From contig NZ_JAEHOQ010000018.1 of the NCBI RefSeq assembly GCF_016239305.1, positions 25,670-89,669 of the forward strand: DNA of 64,000 nt, written 5' to 3'. This stretch comes from Proteus vulgaris (GTDB lineage: Bacteria; Pseudomonadota; Gammaproteobacteria; Enterobacterales; Enterobacteriaceae). The notes under the pieces are model-generated. The model was not told the origin of the DNA. It did no database searches and saw only the letters and a program-made list of their open reading frames with translations. How positions within the stretch are numbered: position 1 is the stretch's first letter; each line of letters begins with the position of its first letter. Of the stretch, positions 1 through 10,405 are shown in pieces. A program made the translations under genes and the position numbers.

Positions 1-495
1 AGACGGATAGATTTTACTTTGTTGTAAATAATCTAATGATAGGGCTGCAAGAATGGGGTGATGTTTAAAATGGGTTATAAAAGAAAGCGATTGTGTTTTG
101 GGTAAAATAAGAGCCAAAGAGTGGCGATTATCAGTATCAGAATAATGACTTACCCATACAGTAGCGGGGAGATAAGCTTCAATAGCCTGAAAAAAACGTA
201 TGTAATGTAAATAACGTAACCAATTTTGATAATAGAGCGAATAGCGCTGATAGCATAAGTAGGTTTGTTCTTTCTGTTGTTGATAAATGTTGAGTTGCTC
301 TAGCAAATTTTTTTCTTGTTGCTTTATTTGAGTGTGTAATGCTGTGGTGGTATCTCGTTTTTGGACTAAATGATAGGTGTAATAACCGCAAATTATCAGC
401 GTGATAGTGATAAGAACTAACGTTTGATAAGTCCATATTACGATTTTTTTTCTAAATAAATTGTGGCGCCAAGGTAGGTAATTTACTTGATACAT
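1..495 (-). CDS. hofN: HofN/PilN-like assembly protein (partial, C-terminus outside window)
   Basis: Inner-membrane component of a type IV pilus or DNA-uptake-like assembly. Reading the minus strand from an ATG at 495 gives MYQVNYLPWRH..., the typical PilN/HofN opening, then a hydrophobic segment at about residues 20-42 and a coiled, Gln-rich stretch. 165 codons lie in the window without a stop and the gene continues past position 1. The start overlaps the end of hofM by 13 bp, which implies translational coupling. Position next to hofM and divergent from mrcA matches the E. coli hofMNOPQ locus. A shorter ORF at 179-436 is in another frame and is a shadow. Confidence 0.82.
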   Translation of the reverse strand, partial: MYQVNYLPWRHNLFRKKIVIWTYQTLVLITITLIICGYYTYHLVQKRDTTTALHTQIKQQEKNLLEQLNIYQQQKEQTYLCYQRYSLYYQNWLRYLHYIRFFQAIEAYLPATVWVSHYSDTDNRHSLALILPKTQSLSFITHFKHHPILAALSLDYLQQSKIYPS

Positions 496-1307
496 GATGA
501 CTCCCAAGGGCGTAATGCTAAACCAAGAGCGATAAGGGAGAGTGTGTTTTCCTTTATGGTTGGTTGAAATAAATAATGGGAAAAATCAGGCCAGAGAGGC
601 ATTAAATGGCTAAAGTTTGTCGCATTATCGCCAGCAAAATAGCACTGCTCTTTAGACCAATGATATTTCTCTATTAGCTGATAAATAGCGGTTTGTTGTT
701 CTTGTTGATCTTGATAAGGAAGAGTGCCGTAGTGGGGCATTTCATCATCAGATGAAACCCAAAATAGCGTATTGTTTTTACAGTAAATAAGCTTGTTTTG
801 AGGTGAAATTTTTAGGTAAGTGGCTAAATAGCGTAGTGCACACGCGGGTAAATCAATCGCAGAGAGTGTTAAGTTTATTTGGGAAAATAAAGCTATATAC
901 TTATCTAATGCGATTTTATGACACAAATGAATAGCGAGTTTGCCGTTATTTTGCCGATAGTCAAAATTAACGGGGTTTTTTGTATTTTGTGTGTAAGATG
1001 TGGCTCGTAACTGTGCTAACCGATAACATGCTGCCGATGTAAGGGAAATAAGCGGTGGCAGTGGGATTGTTTGATAACTTTCATAAATATCGGGTAACGA
1101 GAGAGTAATATTGTTAATAAAAGGGAGATCCTTGCGCCAGTTTATTAAGATATTTCTTAATTTCGTATCATCTGAATCGTCATTGAGAGGTAAAGGGAAT
1201 TGCCAAAATGCGCTGATCTTCCATTGTTTATTCTGCTGAAATACCAAAACAGCATTAATATGATGAGTGTTAATTTCAATACCAATCTGGTAATTGTGTG
1301 TTTCCAT
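483..1307 (-). CDS. hofM: HofM/PilM-like pilus assembly protein
   Basis: Actin-like (PilM family) cytoplasmic protein expected to bind the N-terminus of the PilN-like protein. 274 residues, opening YQIGIEINTHHINAVLV, which has the acidic phosphate-binding-loop pattern of the ASKHA fold (usual family form GxDIG...). No membrane segment. First gene of the hof operon, divergent from mrcA, and overlapping hofN by 13 bp. Function in Enterobacterales is thought to be DNA utilisation; that is family knowledge, not something visible here. Sequence is divergent, as HofM proteins usually are, so identification relies partly on context. Confidence 0.78.
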   Translation of the reverse strand: METHNYQIGIEINTHHINAVLVFQQNKQWKISAFWQFPLPLNDDSDDTKLRNILINWRKDLPFINNITLSLPDIYESYQTIPLPPLISLTSAACYRLAQLRATSYTQNTKNPVNFDYRQNNGKLAIHLCHKIALDKYIALFSQINLTLSAIDLPACALRYLATYLKISPQNKLIYCKNNTLFWVSSDDEMPHYGTLPYQDQQEQQTAIYQLIEKYHWSKEQCYFAGDNATNFSHLMPLWPDFSHYLFQPTIKENTLSLIALGLALRPWESSCIK

Positions 1308-1422
1308 AAATGATATCCATATCTATTGATGAGTAATTGCCTATTTTCAAAGAGGCGTTACCTTTATACTACGCACTGTTTGTTTATAAACTACCCAATC
1401 CACACTACATGGGAAATTTAAG

Positions 1423-3957
1423 GTGAAGTTCTTAAAATATTTTTTCATCTTCGTTTTTGCTTGCATAATTTTGGGAGCAGCCTCGATATACGGTATGTAT
1501 AAGTATGTTGAGCCTCAGTTACCCGATGTCGCGACATTAAAAGATGTTCGTTTACAAACCCCTATGCAGGTTTTGAGTGCAGACGGAGAATTAATTGCGC
1601 AATATGGCGAAAAACGTCGTTTACCGCTAACGCTAGAGGAAATGCCTCCTCAATTAATTAATGCTTTTATCGCAACAGAAGATACCCGTTTTCGTGAGCA
1701 TCACGGTATCGACCCCATTGGGATCTCGCGTGCGGTAGTTGTCGCATTAACGTCAGGACAAGCTTCTCAAGGTGCAAGTACCATTACGCAACAGTTAGCA
1801 CGAAATTTCTTTTTAACGCCTGAGAAAAAATTAATGCGAAAAATCAAAGAAGCCTTTTTGGCTATTCGCATTGAAAAAGAGTTAACTAAAGATGAAATTT
1901 TAGCGCTGTATCTAAATAAAATTTATCTGGGTAACCGTGCTTATGGTGTGGGTGCCGCAGCTTATGTTTACTTTGGTAAAAGTGTGCATGATCTTAGCCT
2001 TAATGAAATGGCCGTCATTGCAGGTTTGCCTAAAGCGCCTTCTACACTAAATCCACTCTATTCTTACGATCGAGCCTTAAAACGCCGTAATGTTGTTTTA
2101 CTGCGTATGTATGAAGAGAATTACATCACTCGGGCACAATATGAAAGTGCCCGAGCAGAGCCTATTGTGGCGAAATATCATGCTCCCCAAATTGATTTCT
2201 CAGCCCCATATCTCACTGAAATGGTGAGAATGGAGATGTATGAGCGCTATGGTGAAAATGCTTATACGGATGGTTATAAAATTTACACAACGGTTATTCG
2301 TAAAGATCAGTTAGCTGCAGAAAAAGCCTTACGTGACAATGTGATTGATTATGATATGCGCCATGGTTATCGCGGTGCTCAAGAAGTCCTTTGGCGTGAA
2401 GGGCAAACGCCTTGGGATAATGATGCGATCAGTAAAAAATTAAAAGAAATACAAACTTATGGACCATTGATTCCGGCGGTTGTGTTATCTGCAGATGCTA
2501 AAGAAGCGAAAGTGGTTTTAAAAAATGGCGATAATATAACCTTAGATTTAAAGGCCGTTCGTTGGGCTCGTAAGTTTATTTCAGATACCGCTCAAGGAGC
2601 AACACCAACAAAAGTTGATGCAGTCGTTAATGTTGGTGAGCAAATTTGGGTTCGTCAAAATAATGATAATAATTGGGTATTAGCCCAGCTTCCGGGTGTT
2701 AATGCGGCATTTGTTGCATTAAATCCTCTAAATGGCGGAATTATTGCCCTTGTCGGAGGCTTTGATTTTGAAATCAGTAAATTTAATCGTGTTTCTCAAT
2801 CATTACGTCAAGTGGGTTCGAATATTAAACCTTTCTTGTATGCTGCAGCATTAGATAAAGGTTTAACTCTATCTACGTTACTAAATGACTTACCTATTAG
2901 TCGTTGGGATGCGGGTGCTGGTACAGATTGGCGACCTAAAAACTCACCGCCAACTTACGCTGGCCCTATTCGTTTACGTCAGGGATTAGGTCAATCTAAA
3001 AACGTGGTAATGGTTCGTGCAATGCGTGCAATGGGTGTGGATTATGCCGCAGACTATCTCTTACGTTTTGGTTTTCCTAACCAAAATATAGACAGAACAG
3101 AATCCTTAGCATTAGGCTCGCCATCATTCACCCCAATGCAAATGGTACGCGGTTTTGCTGTTATGGCGAATGGCGGATATTTAATTGAACCTTACTATAT
3201 CCAACGTATTGAAAATGCAGAAGGTGAAGTGCTGTTTACTGCAGAACCAAAAGTAGCGTGCCCAGACTGTACGGATATACCCGTTATTTACGGTGATACC
3301 ATGCGTTCTATCGCTCTATCTGATGACTATATGGAAAACGTTGCTCAGTCTAATAAATCACAGCCTGTGGATGCAGCTCCTGAAATTGAATTGGAACAAG
3401 CTCCGTTAGCTGAAACTGTTAAAGAAAGCCCTTATGCACCACACGTTATCAGTACACCACTGGCTTATTTAATGCATGATGCATTAAGAACAAACCTTGT
3501 GGGTGAGCCGGGATGGTCTGGTACAGGTTGGCGGGCTGTTCGTGATCTAAAACGCCAAGATATTGGTGGTAAAACAGGAACAACCAACAGCTCTAAAGAT
3601 GCATGGTTCTCGGGTTATGGTGCGAATATTGTTGCTACTGCTTGGATTGGTTTTGATGACAGTAGCCGAAGCTTAGGACGTACTGCGGCTAGTGGTGGTG
3701 AAGCGGGTGCTAAAACAGCGCAACCTATTTGGAATGACTTTATGAAAGTCGCACTTGATGGCGTGCCTGTGAATATGATGCCAGCACCAAAAGGTGTTGT
3801 CGCTGTTCAAATAGATAGAAGAACGGGCAAACTCGCAGGTGATGGTCCCTCGATGAAAGAGTATTTCATTGAAGGTACACAACCAACTGAAAGAGCAAAA
3901 AGTGAAGTGGGAACACAGATTTTTGAGGATAATGGCGAATCTAACGAATTATTCTAA
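1423..3957 (+). CDS. mrcA: Penicillin-binding protein 1A (bifunctional transglycosylase/transpeptidase)
   Basis: Class A PBP that polymerises glycan strands and cross-links peptides at the inner membrane. 844 residues (E. coli about 850). GTG start preceded by AAGG; the N-terminus MKFLKYFFIF resembles E. coli PBP1a and forms the single membrane anchor (residues 5-27). Transglycosylase signature EDTRFREHHG has catalytic Glu86. Transpeptidase motifs: SNIK with nucleophile Ser466, the SKN triad, and KTG at 717-719. An OB-like region lies between the two domains. Transcribed alone, divergent from hofM, with a terminator directly after the stop. Nothing is missing or truncated. Confidence 0.97.
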   Translation: MKFLKYFFIFVFACIILGAASIYGMYKYVEPQLPDVATLKDVRLQTPMQVLSADGELIAQYGEKRRLPLTLEEMPPQLINAFIATEDTRFREHHGIDPIGISRAVVVALTSGQASQGASTITQQLARNFFLTPEKKLMRKIKEAFLAIRIEKELTKDEILALYLNKIYLGNRAYGVGAAAYVYFGKSVHDLSLNEMAVIAGLPKAPSTLNPLYSYDRALKRRNVVLLRMYEENYITRAQYESARAEPIVAKYHAPQIDFSAPYLTEMVRMEMYERYGENAYTDGYKIYTTVIRKDQLAAEKALRDNVIDYDMRHGYRGAQEVLWREGQTPWDNDAISKKLKEIQTYGPLIPAVVLSADAKEAKVVLKNGDNITLDLKAVRWARKFISDTAQGATPTKVDAVVNVGEQIWVRQNNDNNWVLAQLPGVNAAFVALNPLNGGIIALVGGFDFEISKFNRVSQSLRQVGSNIKPFLYAAALDKGLTLSTLLNDLPISRWDAGAGTDWRPKNSPPTYAGPIRLRQGLGQSKNVVMVRAMRAMGVDYAADYLLRFGFPNQNIDRTESLALGSPSFTPMQMVRGFAVMANGGYLIEPYYIQRIENAEGEVLFTAEPKVACPDCTDIPVIYGDTMRSIALSDDYMENVAQSNKSQPVDAAPEIELEQAPLAETVKESPYAPHVISTPLAYLMHDALRTNLVGEPGWSGTGWRAVRDLKRQDIGGKTGTTNSSKDAWFSGYGANIVATAWIGFDDSSRSLGRTAASGGEAGAKTAQPIWNDFMKVALDGVPVNMMPAPKGVVAVQIDRRTGKLAGDGPSMKEYFIEGTQPTERAKSEVGTQIFEDNGESNELF

Positions 3958-3964
3958 TTAGTCG

Positions 3965-3994
3965 AAAAAACCGGATGTAAAAATCCGGTTTTTT
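3965..3994. terminator. Bidirectional rho-independent terminator between mrcA and nudE
   Basis: A 12-bp stem (AAAAAACCGGAT / ATCCGGTTTTTT) with a 6-nt loop. It has T-runs on both strands, so it can end mrcA (+) and nudE (-). Confidence 0.88.
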
Positions 3995-3997
3995 TAT

Positions 3998-4546
3998 CTA
4001 TTTATTTTGTAAATAACGCTGTGCGAGGAAGAGGGCGCTGACACTACGTGCTTCAGTAAAATCAGGATGATCTAGTAAGTCCATCATTTTTGCGATAGGC
4101 CAACGTACTTGAATTAGTGGTTCAGGTTCATCGCCTTCCAGTTGCTCTGGGTAAAGATCATGCGCAATGACGATATTCATTTTGCTGGAAAAATAAGAAG
4201 GTGCCATAGAAAGCTTTGCTATTTCTATTAAAGAGTGGGCACCATAACCAATTTCTTCTTTGAGTTCGCGGTTTGCGGCTTGTAGGGCATTTTCGCCGGG
4301 ATCAATGGCTCCTTTAGGAAAACCAAAGTCATAATTTTCGATACCGACAGCGTATTCACGAATAAGGATAAGGTTGTCATCAATGATCGGAACAATCATA
4401 ACAGCTTCACGATTCGCTGGTTTCATGCGTTCATAAATACGTTTTTCCCCGTTACTGAACTCCAGATTAACGGATTGGATCTGAAATAATCGAGAACGGG
4501 CGATGTTATCAATGTTTAATATGTTGGGTTTTTTAAGTTCTTTCAT
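3998..4546 (-). CDS. nudE: ADP-compounds hydrolase NudE (Nudix)
   Basis: Hydrolyses ADP-ribose, Ap3A, NADH and similar ADP-linked metabolites in the cytoplasm (family knowledge). 182 residues. The Nudix box is complete: Gly79, Glu85, Arg93, Glu94, Glu97, Glu98 and Gly100 match GX5EX7REUXEEXG. It lies convergent to mrcA, in the conserved mrcA-nudE-igaA order of Enterobacterales. Start ATG at 4546 begins MKELKKPNIL, like other NudE proteins. Confidence 0.95.
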   Translation of the reverse strand: MKELKKPNILNIDNIARSRLFQIQSVNLEFSNGEKRIYERMKPANREAVMIVPIIDDNLILIREYAVGIENYDFGFPKGAIDPGENALQAANRELKEEIGYGAHSLIEIAKLSMAPSYFSSKMNIVIAHDLYPEQLEGDEPEPLIQVRWPIAKMMDLLDHPDFTEARSVSALFLAQRYLQNK

Positions 4547-4899
4547 AACAGCCCCTGGCAGAATAGAGATTAACCTGAATTTAACACATTAATGACAAAA
4601 TAAATCTAACAATTAGATTTAGCTTTTAAGTGAAAATTGAGTACACTCCGCTACTAAACCTAGTTATTTATTGATTTTTTGAGAATATTATTATTTATTG
4701 ATCCGCTATTTTACCTGAAGATAGCGTTGTTAGTGGATATAAAATTGATAAGATAAATAAATTATAACGCGCCGATAAAAATATAATCTATTGTATTTAA
4801 ATAAAAAATAGAACAAAAGAATAGGAATTGCCTTATGTTAGGCAGGGTTTTAAATTTGGTATTGTTACCACGCAGCATCAGTATAAGCATGGGGAAAAA
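4547..4899. other. Divergent intergenic region nudE / igaA
   Basis: AT-rich 353 bp holding the promoters of nudE (-) and igaA (+). I see no clear operator or RNA. An in-frame upstream extension of igaA (from 4828) falls in it but has no ribosome binding site and is not counted as coding. Confidence 0.5.
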
Positions 4900-7008
4900 A
4901 TGAGATTATCAGTCATTATATTGGCTATCTTGATGATAAGCCTATTTATAATGGCCGCCTTTCTATTCTTTAAAAGAAGGCGGCTTGATGACTCACATCA
5001 TCTCCCCTCTCTTGCCAAACCAACTTATCGTAAGCTCACTTCAGATGACTATGGGCTTATTAGTGATTATTTATCTTATTTTGGTACGTCTGATTTTTCT
5101 TCTGGATATTCATTACAAAACTTCCCCGAAATGCCAATTAAAGGTGAAGTCGTTACGACATTAAGAAATATCGTTAACCGTTTTGCTGGTTCATCGGAAG
5201 GATTAAATCATTGGCGTTACTATATTGATGCTGTAGAAATTCATATTCCCCCGTTGCTTGTACCTTATCTTCAACAAGAAAATGTCCTCGATGTTGTGTG
5301 TACGCCATCTATCCCCATCGTAGTTGGTGTTAATGGGCATTTCTTAAAAGATGAAAAAATCCATTTTTCCGCACTCAGTTTAAAGCAACTTTCTGAACCT
5401 ATCTTGGCAAATGGTTCTTCCACGATCCAAAAGAATGAAGGTGATGCTGCTCACCTACTGCAAATTAGAGAAGAGACTAACGAAGAATACCGATTACATA
5501 ACTCATCTGGTTTTTGGGATGGTTCTTTTGTTTGTATAGGGCTTACATTATGGTTAACGGCCTTAATGATGCCTCAGGTTTTCCTTCCTTGGATCTTAGC
5601 GATAGGAAGCGTATTTCTTGTCATTGGAATTTTCCTTATTCACAATCCTTTGATTAAGCCGCGTAAGCAAGAAGTCCATTGTTTTAAAGGACGTTTAAAA
5701 CGCTGGGGGCTTTTCGGTAATTTTGATCATGGGCAGGTAAAAAATGTTTCTTTAGGGGGAATTGATCTTATTTATCCACCTCATTGGGAACCTTATATTC
5801 AAGGTGATATTGATAAAGTTACCTATTTAGAAATGTATCCTAGTCATCATGTTATAAAGCAAGGAAGTTATCTTTCATTACATGATGAAGAAAAAAATTA
5901 TCCTTATAAACGGTATATTAAAAATATTATTTTCGTTTTTTGGAGCTTATTTATTATTGGCATGTTGTATCTTTATCAGCCACTTTCTCTTTCAATGAAA
6001 CTCAGTTTTTCATGGTTTAAAGATACAGAACCTCATTTAGTGACCAATTTTACTGAATTGGAAACAACGGATTTGCATGTTGGGGATATTATTCAGGCGA
6101 AAGGGGTTGGTATGTGTTATATGCCACCTAATCTATCAAGTAAGAATAATAAAACCATTTTTGCACCTTTTGATTGTTCGGGTATTTACTGGAACAACAG
6201 CAATCCAATGCCGATGCCTGAGTCGAGCACAATCGAAAAAGCAGCTGCTTTATTACATATGGTTGAAGAGCAACTTCATCCCGTTTCTAATAACCGAGTT
6301 AACCCCAGCTTAGGTCAAGCAATTACTAAATCAGGGATGAATCTTTTAGATAACTTCGATGGTATTGTGTTGAAAACACAGGATTTATGTCCACGAGAGA
6401 ATGAATGTATCCGCTTGAAAATGGCGTTAGTTAATTTGAGTAACGTCAATGACTGGACTGCATTAGTTCAACGTGCTGAGAGTGGTAAACTAACTGGCAC
6501 CAATGTTTTATTACGTGCAGTAAGTGCTGAGGCCTTGGAAAAGCTTATCGACACCACCACATCTTCTTTCATCTACCGAGAAATAGATAAAGCCGCAATA
6601 CTGCTAAATAGTCCGCCACCAGGTGGTGTGCTATTAATTAGTGATGAAAGAAAACAGCTCGTTGATTACGCGTCAAATTCAAACTCAGTGTTTGAACCCA
6701 CGCCGTTAGAACAGTGGCGGGAGTTACAGCGTTTATCCGATATTTTATTACATACACCTTTTGATACAGGTGGCGTAATAACAGGCATGGTTATTGATGC
6801 TAATGGTACGTTACAGATATTTTTACATAGCCTACCTGATTCAATGACAATGTTATATTACATCGGTAATACGTTATTATTGTTTCTTGCTATCGGGTTC
6901 TTAGTATTGAACCTATTTCTTATCATCCGGCGTCGGCGACAAAACAACCAACGCATGAATAAAATCAGTCTCTATTATGAGCACTGTTTTTATCGCCCTC
7001 CTCAGTAA
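4900..7008 (+). CDS. umoB: IgaA/UmoB family inner-membrane attenuator of the Rcs phosphorelay
   Basis: Known as IgaA (YrfF) in enterics and UmoB in Proteus mirabilis, where it affects flhDC expression and swarming through RcsCDB. 702 residues from the ATG at 4900, which has GGGGAAAA just upstream; the longer frame from 4828 lacks a binding site and the family begins with the first hydrophobic segment. Predicted membrane segments: about 1-23, a pair within 207-250, one at 338-363 and one at 649-675. Cytoplasmic loops follow segments 1 and 3, and a large periplasmic domain (about 364-648) carries Cys residues. Conserved stretch GLNHWRYYIDAVEIHIPP resembles the E. coli cytoplasmic domain. The yrfG gene that follows igaA in E. 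coli is absent; hslR comes next. Confidence 0.92.
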   Translation: MRLSVIILAILMISLFIMAAFLFFKRRRLDDSHHLPSLAKPTYRKLTSDDYGLISDYLSYFGTSDFSSGYSLQNFPEMPIKGEVVTTLRNIVNRFAGSSEGLNHWRYYIDAVEIHIPPLLVPYLQQENVLDVVCTPSIPIVVGVNGHFLKDEKIHFSALSLKQLSEPILANGSSTIQKNEGDAAHLLQIREETNEEYRLHNSSGFWDGSFVCIGLTLWLTALMMPQVFLPWILAIGSVFLVIGIFLIHNPLIKPRKQEVHCFKGRLKRWGLFGNFDHGQVKNVSLGGIDLIYPPHWEPYIQGDIDKVTYLEMYPSHHVIKQGSYLSLHDEEKNYPYKRYIKNIIFVFWSLFIIGMLYLYQPLSLSMKLSFSWFKDTEPHLVTNFTELETTDLHVGDIIQAKGVGMCYMPPNLSSKNNKTIFAPFDCSGIYWNNSNPMPMPESSTIEKAAALLHMVEEQLHPVSNNRVNPSLGQAITKSGMNLLDNFDGIVLKTQDLCPRENECIRLKMALVNLSNVNDWTALVQRAESGKLTGTNVLLRAVSAEALEKLIDTTTSSFIYREIDKAAILLNSPPPGGVLLISDERKQLVDYASNSNSVFEPTPLEQWRELQRLSDILLHTPFDTGGVITGMVIDANGTLQIFLHSLPDSMTMLYYIGNTLLLFLAIGFLVLNLFLIIRRRRQNNQRMNKISLYYEHCFYRPPQ

Positions 7009-7081
7009 GTCCCTTGTTGTGGAAGGCTATGTGTTTTCACTATCGCCTTCATGAAAGAAGTTGAAGTTTAAGGAGAAAGGG

Positions 7082-7495
7082 ATGAGTCAACCATCACAAG
7101 AAAGTGGTGTCCGCTTAGATAAATGGCTTTGGGCTGCTCGTTTTTATAAAACGCGTGCCATTGCTCGCACGATGATTGAAGGTGGTAAAGTCCATTACAA
7201 TGGTGTGAGAGGCAAGCCAAGTAAAATCGTTGAAGAAGGCGCAGAAATACGTCTGCGACAAGGTAATGATGAACGGACAGTAACCATTCTAATGGTGAGT
7301 GCACAGCGACAAGGTGCTACACAAGCGCAGGCACTCTATTGTGAAACACCAGAGAGTATTGCTAAAAGAGAAAAAATTGCTCTAGCGAGAAAAATGAATG
7401 CGTTAACAATGCCTCATCCTGAACGTCGCCCGGATAAAAAGGAAAGACGTACCTTACTTCGCTTCAAACAGACAAATTTACAAGAATCGGATTAA
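7082..7495 (+). CDS. hslR: Heat shock protein 15 (ribosome-associated S4-domain protein)
   Basis: Binds stalled 50S subunits carrying nascent chains and helps recycle them. 137 residues from the ATG at 7082, which has a strong AAGGAGAAAGG site; an in-frame ATG at 7061 has none. The N-terminal S4 RNA-binding domain is clear (RLDKWLWAARFYKTR ... GGKVHYNG). The C-terminal tail is basic (PERRPDKKERRTLLRF). It lies 73 bp after igaA and 26 bp before hslO, so probably co-transcribed with hslO under heat-shock control, as in E. coli. Confidence 0.95.
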   Translation: MSQPSQESGVRLDKWLWAARFYKTRAIARTMIEGGKVHYNGVRGKPSKIVEEGAEIRLRQGNDERTVTILMVSAQRQGATQAQALYCETPESIAKREKIALARKMNALTMPHPERRPDKKERRTLLRFKQTNLQESD

Positions 7496-7521
7496 TCGAT
7501 TCCCTGAAATGAGAGAACGTT

Positions 7522-8406
7522 ATGTCTAAAAAAGACTCTTTATCACGTTTTTTATTTGAAAAAAACGCGGTACGTGGTGAATTGGTCAATGTGACTGAAA
7601 CCTATCAATCAATGCTTGAAAATCACCATTATCCTGAGCCAGTTCAATGTCTTCTGGGTGATTTGCTGGTGGCAACGAGTTTGTTAACAGCAACGCTTAA
7701 ATTTGAAGGAGATATTACTGTTCAAATACAAGGCGATGGCCCAGTACGATTGGTTGTTATCAATGGTAATAACAATCAACAAATGCGCGGCGTTGCGCGT
7801 GTGGGTGATGATGTTAAGGCTGGAAGTACATTAAAAGAGATGATCGGGAATGGTTTTATGGTCATCACAGTAACACCAGAGAAGGGTGAGCGTTATCAAG
7901 GTATTGTTGCTCTTGATGGTGAAACTATTGAAGCTTGTATTGATAACTATTTTAAGCAATCAGAACAGTTACCGACTCGTGTATTTATTCGTAGTGGTAT
8001 GCAAGCGGGTAAGACTGCGGCCGCGGGGATGTTATTACAAGTATTACCAGCATCAGAAGAGTTCACGGCAGAACATACGGCGGAACATTTTGAATTACTT
8101 ACACAATTAACTCACACTATTAAAGCTGAAGAGTTATTTACGCTGGATACTAAAGAGATCTTACATCGTTTATATCACGAAGAAGATGTTACTCTTTATG
8201 AGCCTCAAGCTGTTGAATTTCATTGCACTTGTTCGCGTGAACGCTGTGAAAATACATTAGTAACATTGTCTAAAGAAGATGTGAACCACCTGTTGCAAGA
8301 ACAGGGTAATATCGATATGGAATGTGAGTATTGTGGAACTCATTACATCTTCACAGAGAGTGATGTTAGCAATATCAATAAGTTAGATAACTCTGAATTG
8401 CACTGA
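7522..8406 (+). CDS. hslO: Hsp33 redox-regulated holdase chaperone
   Basis: Cytoplasmic chaperone activated by oxidative unfolding. 294 residues. The C-terminal zinc switch is intact: Cys235 and Cys237 (CxC) and Cys268 and Cys271 (CxxC), with one extra Cys at 242. N-terminal domain matches the family ([20 protein letters not shown]). Immediately downstream of hslR, followed by a terminator. Confidence 0.96.
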   Translation: MSKKDSLSRFLFEKNAVRGELVNVTETYQSMLENHHYPEPVQCLLGDLLVATSLLTATLKFEGDITVQIQGDGPVRLVVINGNNNQQMRGVARVGDDVKAGSTLKEMIGNGFMVITVTPEKGERYQGIVALDGETIEACIDNYFKQSEQLPTRVFIRSGMQAGKTAAAGMLLQVLPASEEFTAEHTAEHFELLTQLTHTIKAEELFTLDTKEILHRLYHEEDVTLYEPQAVEFHCTCSRERCENTLVTLSKEDVNHLLQEQGNIDMECEYCGTHYIFTESDVSNINKLDNSELH

Positions 8407-8431
8407 TTCGATTTAGCAAGATGATTTTAAC

Positions 8432-8459
8432 AAAAGGACGTTATTTTACGTCCTTTTTT
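8432..8459 (+). terminator. Terminator after hslO
   Basis: Stem AAAAGGACGT / ACGTCCTTTT with a 6-nt loop and a following T-run, 26 bp past the hslO stop. Confidence 0.88.
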
Positions 8460-8610
8460 ATTCAACAATTTTTCTGTAGTTTTGTGCATTAGCTCTCGTT
8501 CTCAACATAAAAAAATTATAAATTTTCAAAATATTGATAACAATCGCTGTTAATTACTCGTAACACCCTAATATTGCTCGTAGAAAGGTCTATTTATCAG
8601 GAGCGAAACT

Positions 8611-10230
8611 ATGAGCGCTAAAGGTCTTACCCCTAAGGATCTCCAGCAGTACGGTATTAAAGACACAAGTGAAATCATTTATAACCCAAGCTATGAGCTG
8701 TTATTTAATGAAGAAACCCAACCTGGATTAACAGGTTATGAACGAGGCACATTAACCTCGTTAGGCGCTATTGCCGTTGATACAGGTATATTTACTGGAC
8801 GTTCTCCGAAAGATAAATACATTGTTCGTGATGATGTTACTCGTGACACTGTGTGGTGGGCTGATCAGGGAAAAGGTAAAAATGATAACAAACCACTCTC
8901 ACAAGAAGTGTGGTCTGACTTAAAATCATTGGTAACCAATCAGCTATCAGGCAAACGTTTGTTTGTTGTTGATGCATTTTGTGGTGCGAATGCGGATACA
9001 CGTTTAAAAGTACGTTTTATTACGGAAGTTGCTTGGCAAGCCCATTTTGTTAAAAATATGTTTATTCGTCCTGAACAAGAAGAGCTGGAAAATTTCACAC
9101 CAGACTTCATTGTGATGAACGGAGCGAAATGTACAAATCCAAATTGGAAGGCACAAGGACTTAATTCTGAGAACTTCGTTGCTTTCAATTTAACTGAACG
9201 CATTCAGTTAATCGGTGGTACTTGGTATGGTGGCGAGATGAAGAAAGGCATGTTCTCTATGATGAACTACTTTCTTCCTCTTAAAGGTATGGCTTCTATG
9301 CACTGCTCCGCAAACGTTGGCGAAAGTGGTGATGTGGCTATTTTCTTTGGTTTATCTGGTACAGGTAAAACAACCCTTTCAACAGATCCTAAGCGTAAGT
9401 TAATTGGTGATGATGAGCATGGTTGGGATGATGACGGCGTGTTTAACTTTGAAGGGGGTTGTTATGCGAAAACGATCCACTTATCAAAAGAAGCTGAGCC
9501 TGATATCTATGGTGCAATTAAACGTGACGCACTGTTAGAAAACGTGGTTGTGTTATCGGATGGTTCTGTTGATTTCGACGATGGCTCAAAAACAGAAAAT
9601 ACCCGTGTTTCTTACCCAATTTATCATATCGATAATATCGTTAAACCTGTTTCTAAAGCCGGTCACGCTAAGAAAGTGATCTTCTTAACAGCAGATGCTT
9701 TTGGTGTGTTACCTCCAGTTTCACGTTTAACGCCAGAACAAACGCAATATCACTTCTTATCTGGTTTTACCGCTAAGCTTGCAGGAACAGAACGTGGTGT
9801 AACAGAGCCAACACCAACATTCTCAGCATGTTTTGGTGCGGCATTCTTATCTCTGCATCCAACACAATATGCTGAAGTATTGGTAAAACGTATGCAAGCA
9901 TCTGGAGCAAAAGCCTATCTGGTTAATACAGGTTGGAACGGCACAGGTAAGCGTATCTCAATTAAAGATACTCGCGCTATTATTGATGCCATCTTAAATG
10001 GTGATATTGATAATGCGCCAATGAAAACATTACCTGTGTTTGATTTAGAGATCCCAACAGCACTACCAGGTGTTAACAGTGAAATTTTAGATCCTCGTGA
10101 TACTTATACGGATAAAGCGCAATGGGACATGAAAGCAGACGATCTCGCTGATCGTTTTGTGAAAAACTTTGATAAGTATACAGATACACCAGCAGGTCAA
10201 GCACTGACAAAAGTTGGGCCAAAACGTTAA
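8611..10230 (+). CDS. pckA: Phosphoenolpyruvate carboxykinase (ATP)
   Basis: Gluconeogenic conversion of oxaloacetate plus ATP to PEP, CO2 and ADP. 539 residues, the usual length. The P-loop [11 protein letters not shown] (247-257) has Lys253. The kinase-2-like segment [20 protein letters not shown] carries metal-binding acids, and [10 protein letters not shown] is the N-terminal substrate-binding segment. Start ATG preceded by AGGAG. Single-gene unit flanked by terminators. Confidence 0.98.
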   Translation: MSAKGLTPKDLQQYGIKDTSEIIYNPSYELLFNEETQPGLTGYERGTLTSLGAIAVDTGIFTGRSPKDKYIVRDDVTRDTVWWADQGKGKNDNKPLSQEVWSDLKSLVTNQLSGKRLFVVDAFCGANADTRLKVRFITEVAWQAHFVKNMFIRPEQEELENFTPDFIVMNGAKCTNPNWKAQGLNSENFVAFNLTERIQLIGGTWYGGEMKKGMFSMMNYFLPLKGMASMHCSANVGESGDVAIFFGLSGTGKTTLSTDPKRKLIGDDEHGWDDDGVFNFEGGCYAKTIHLSKEAEPDIYGAIKRDALLENVVVLSDGSVDFDDGSKTENTRVSYPIYHIDNIVKPVSKAGHAKKVIFLTADAFGVLPPVSRLTPEQTQYHFLSGFTAKLAGTERGVTEPTPTFSACFGAAFLSLHPTQYAEVLVKRMQASGAKAYLVNTGWNGTGKRISIKDTRAIIDAILNGDIDNAPMKTLPVFDLEIPTALPGVNSEILDPRDTYTDKAQWDMKADDLADRFVKNFDKYTDTPAGQALTKVGPKR

Positions 10231-10248
10231 TTATTTAGAGTACTAATA

Positions 10249-10288
10249 AAAACGCCAAATTCATAGGATATGATTTTGGTGTTTTTTT
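10249..10288 (+). terminator. Terminator after pckA
   Basis: Stem AACGCCAAA / TTTGGTGTT (one G-T pair) followed by a run of T, 20 bp after the pckA stop. Confidence 0.8.
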
Positions 10289-10303
10289 ATTTGAAGTATT
10301 AGA

Positions 10304-10340
10304 GAAAAAAAATCCCTGAAATGCGAGAGTATTTCAGGGA
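10304..10340 (-). terminator. Terminator of the pirin gene (minus strand)
   Basis: Perfect 10-bp stem TCCCTGAAAT / ATTTCAGGGA with an 8-nt loop. On the minus strand it is followed by eight T, downstream of the pirin stop at 10406. Confidence 0.88.
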
Positions 10341-10405
10341 GTAAAAAGGAAATAAAGTGAAACTATCTATTAGAGAAAAAGTGGCTTTAGAGGGTGATAA
10401 CCCAA

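Noticed and set aside
179..436. 85-residue minus-strand ORF at the window start
   Set aside because: It is in a different frame from the continuous HofN reading frame (1-495), which matches the PilN family.
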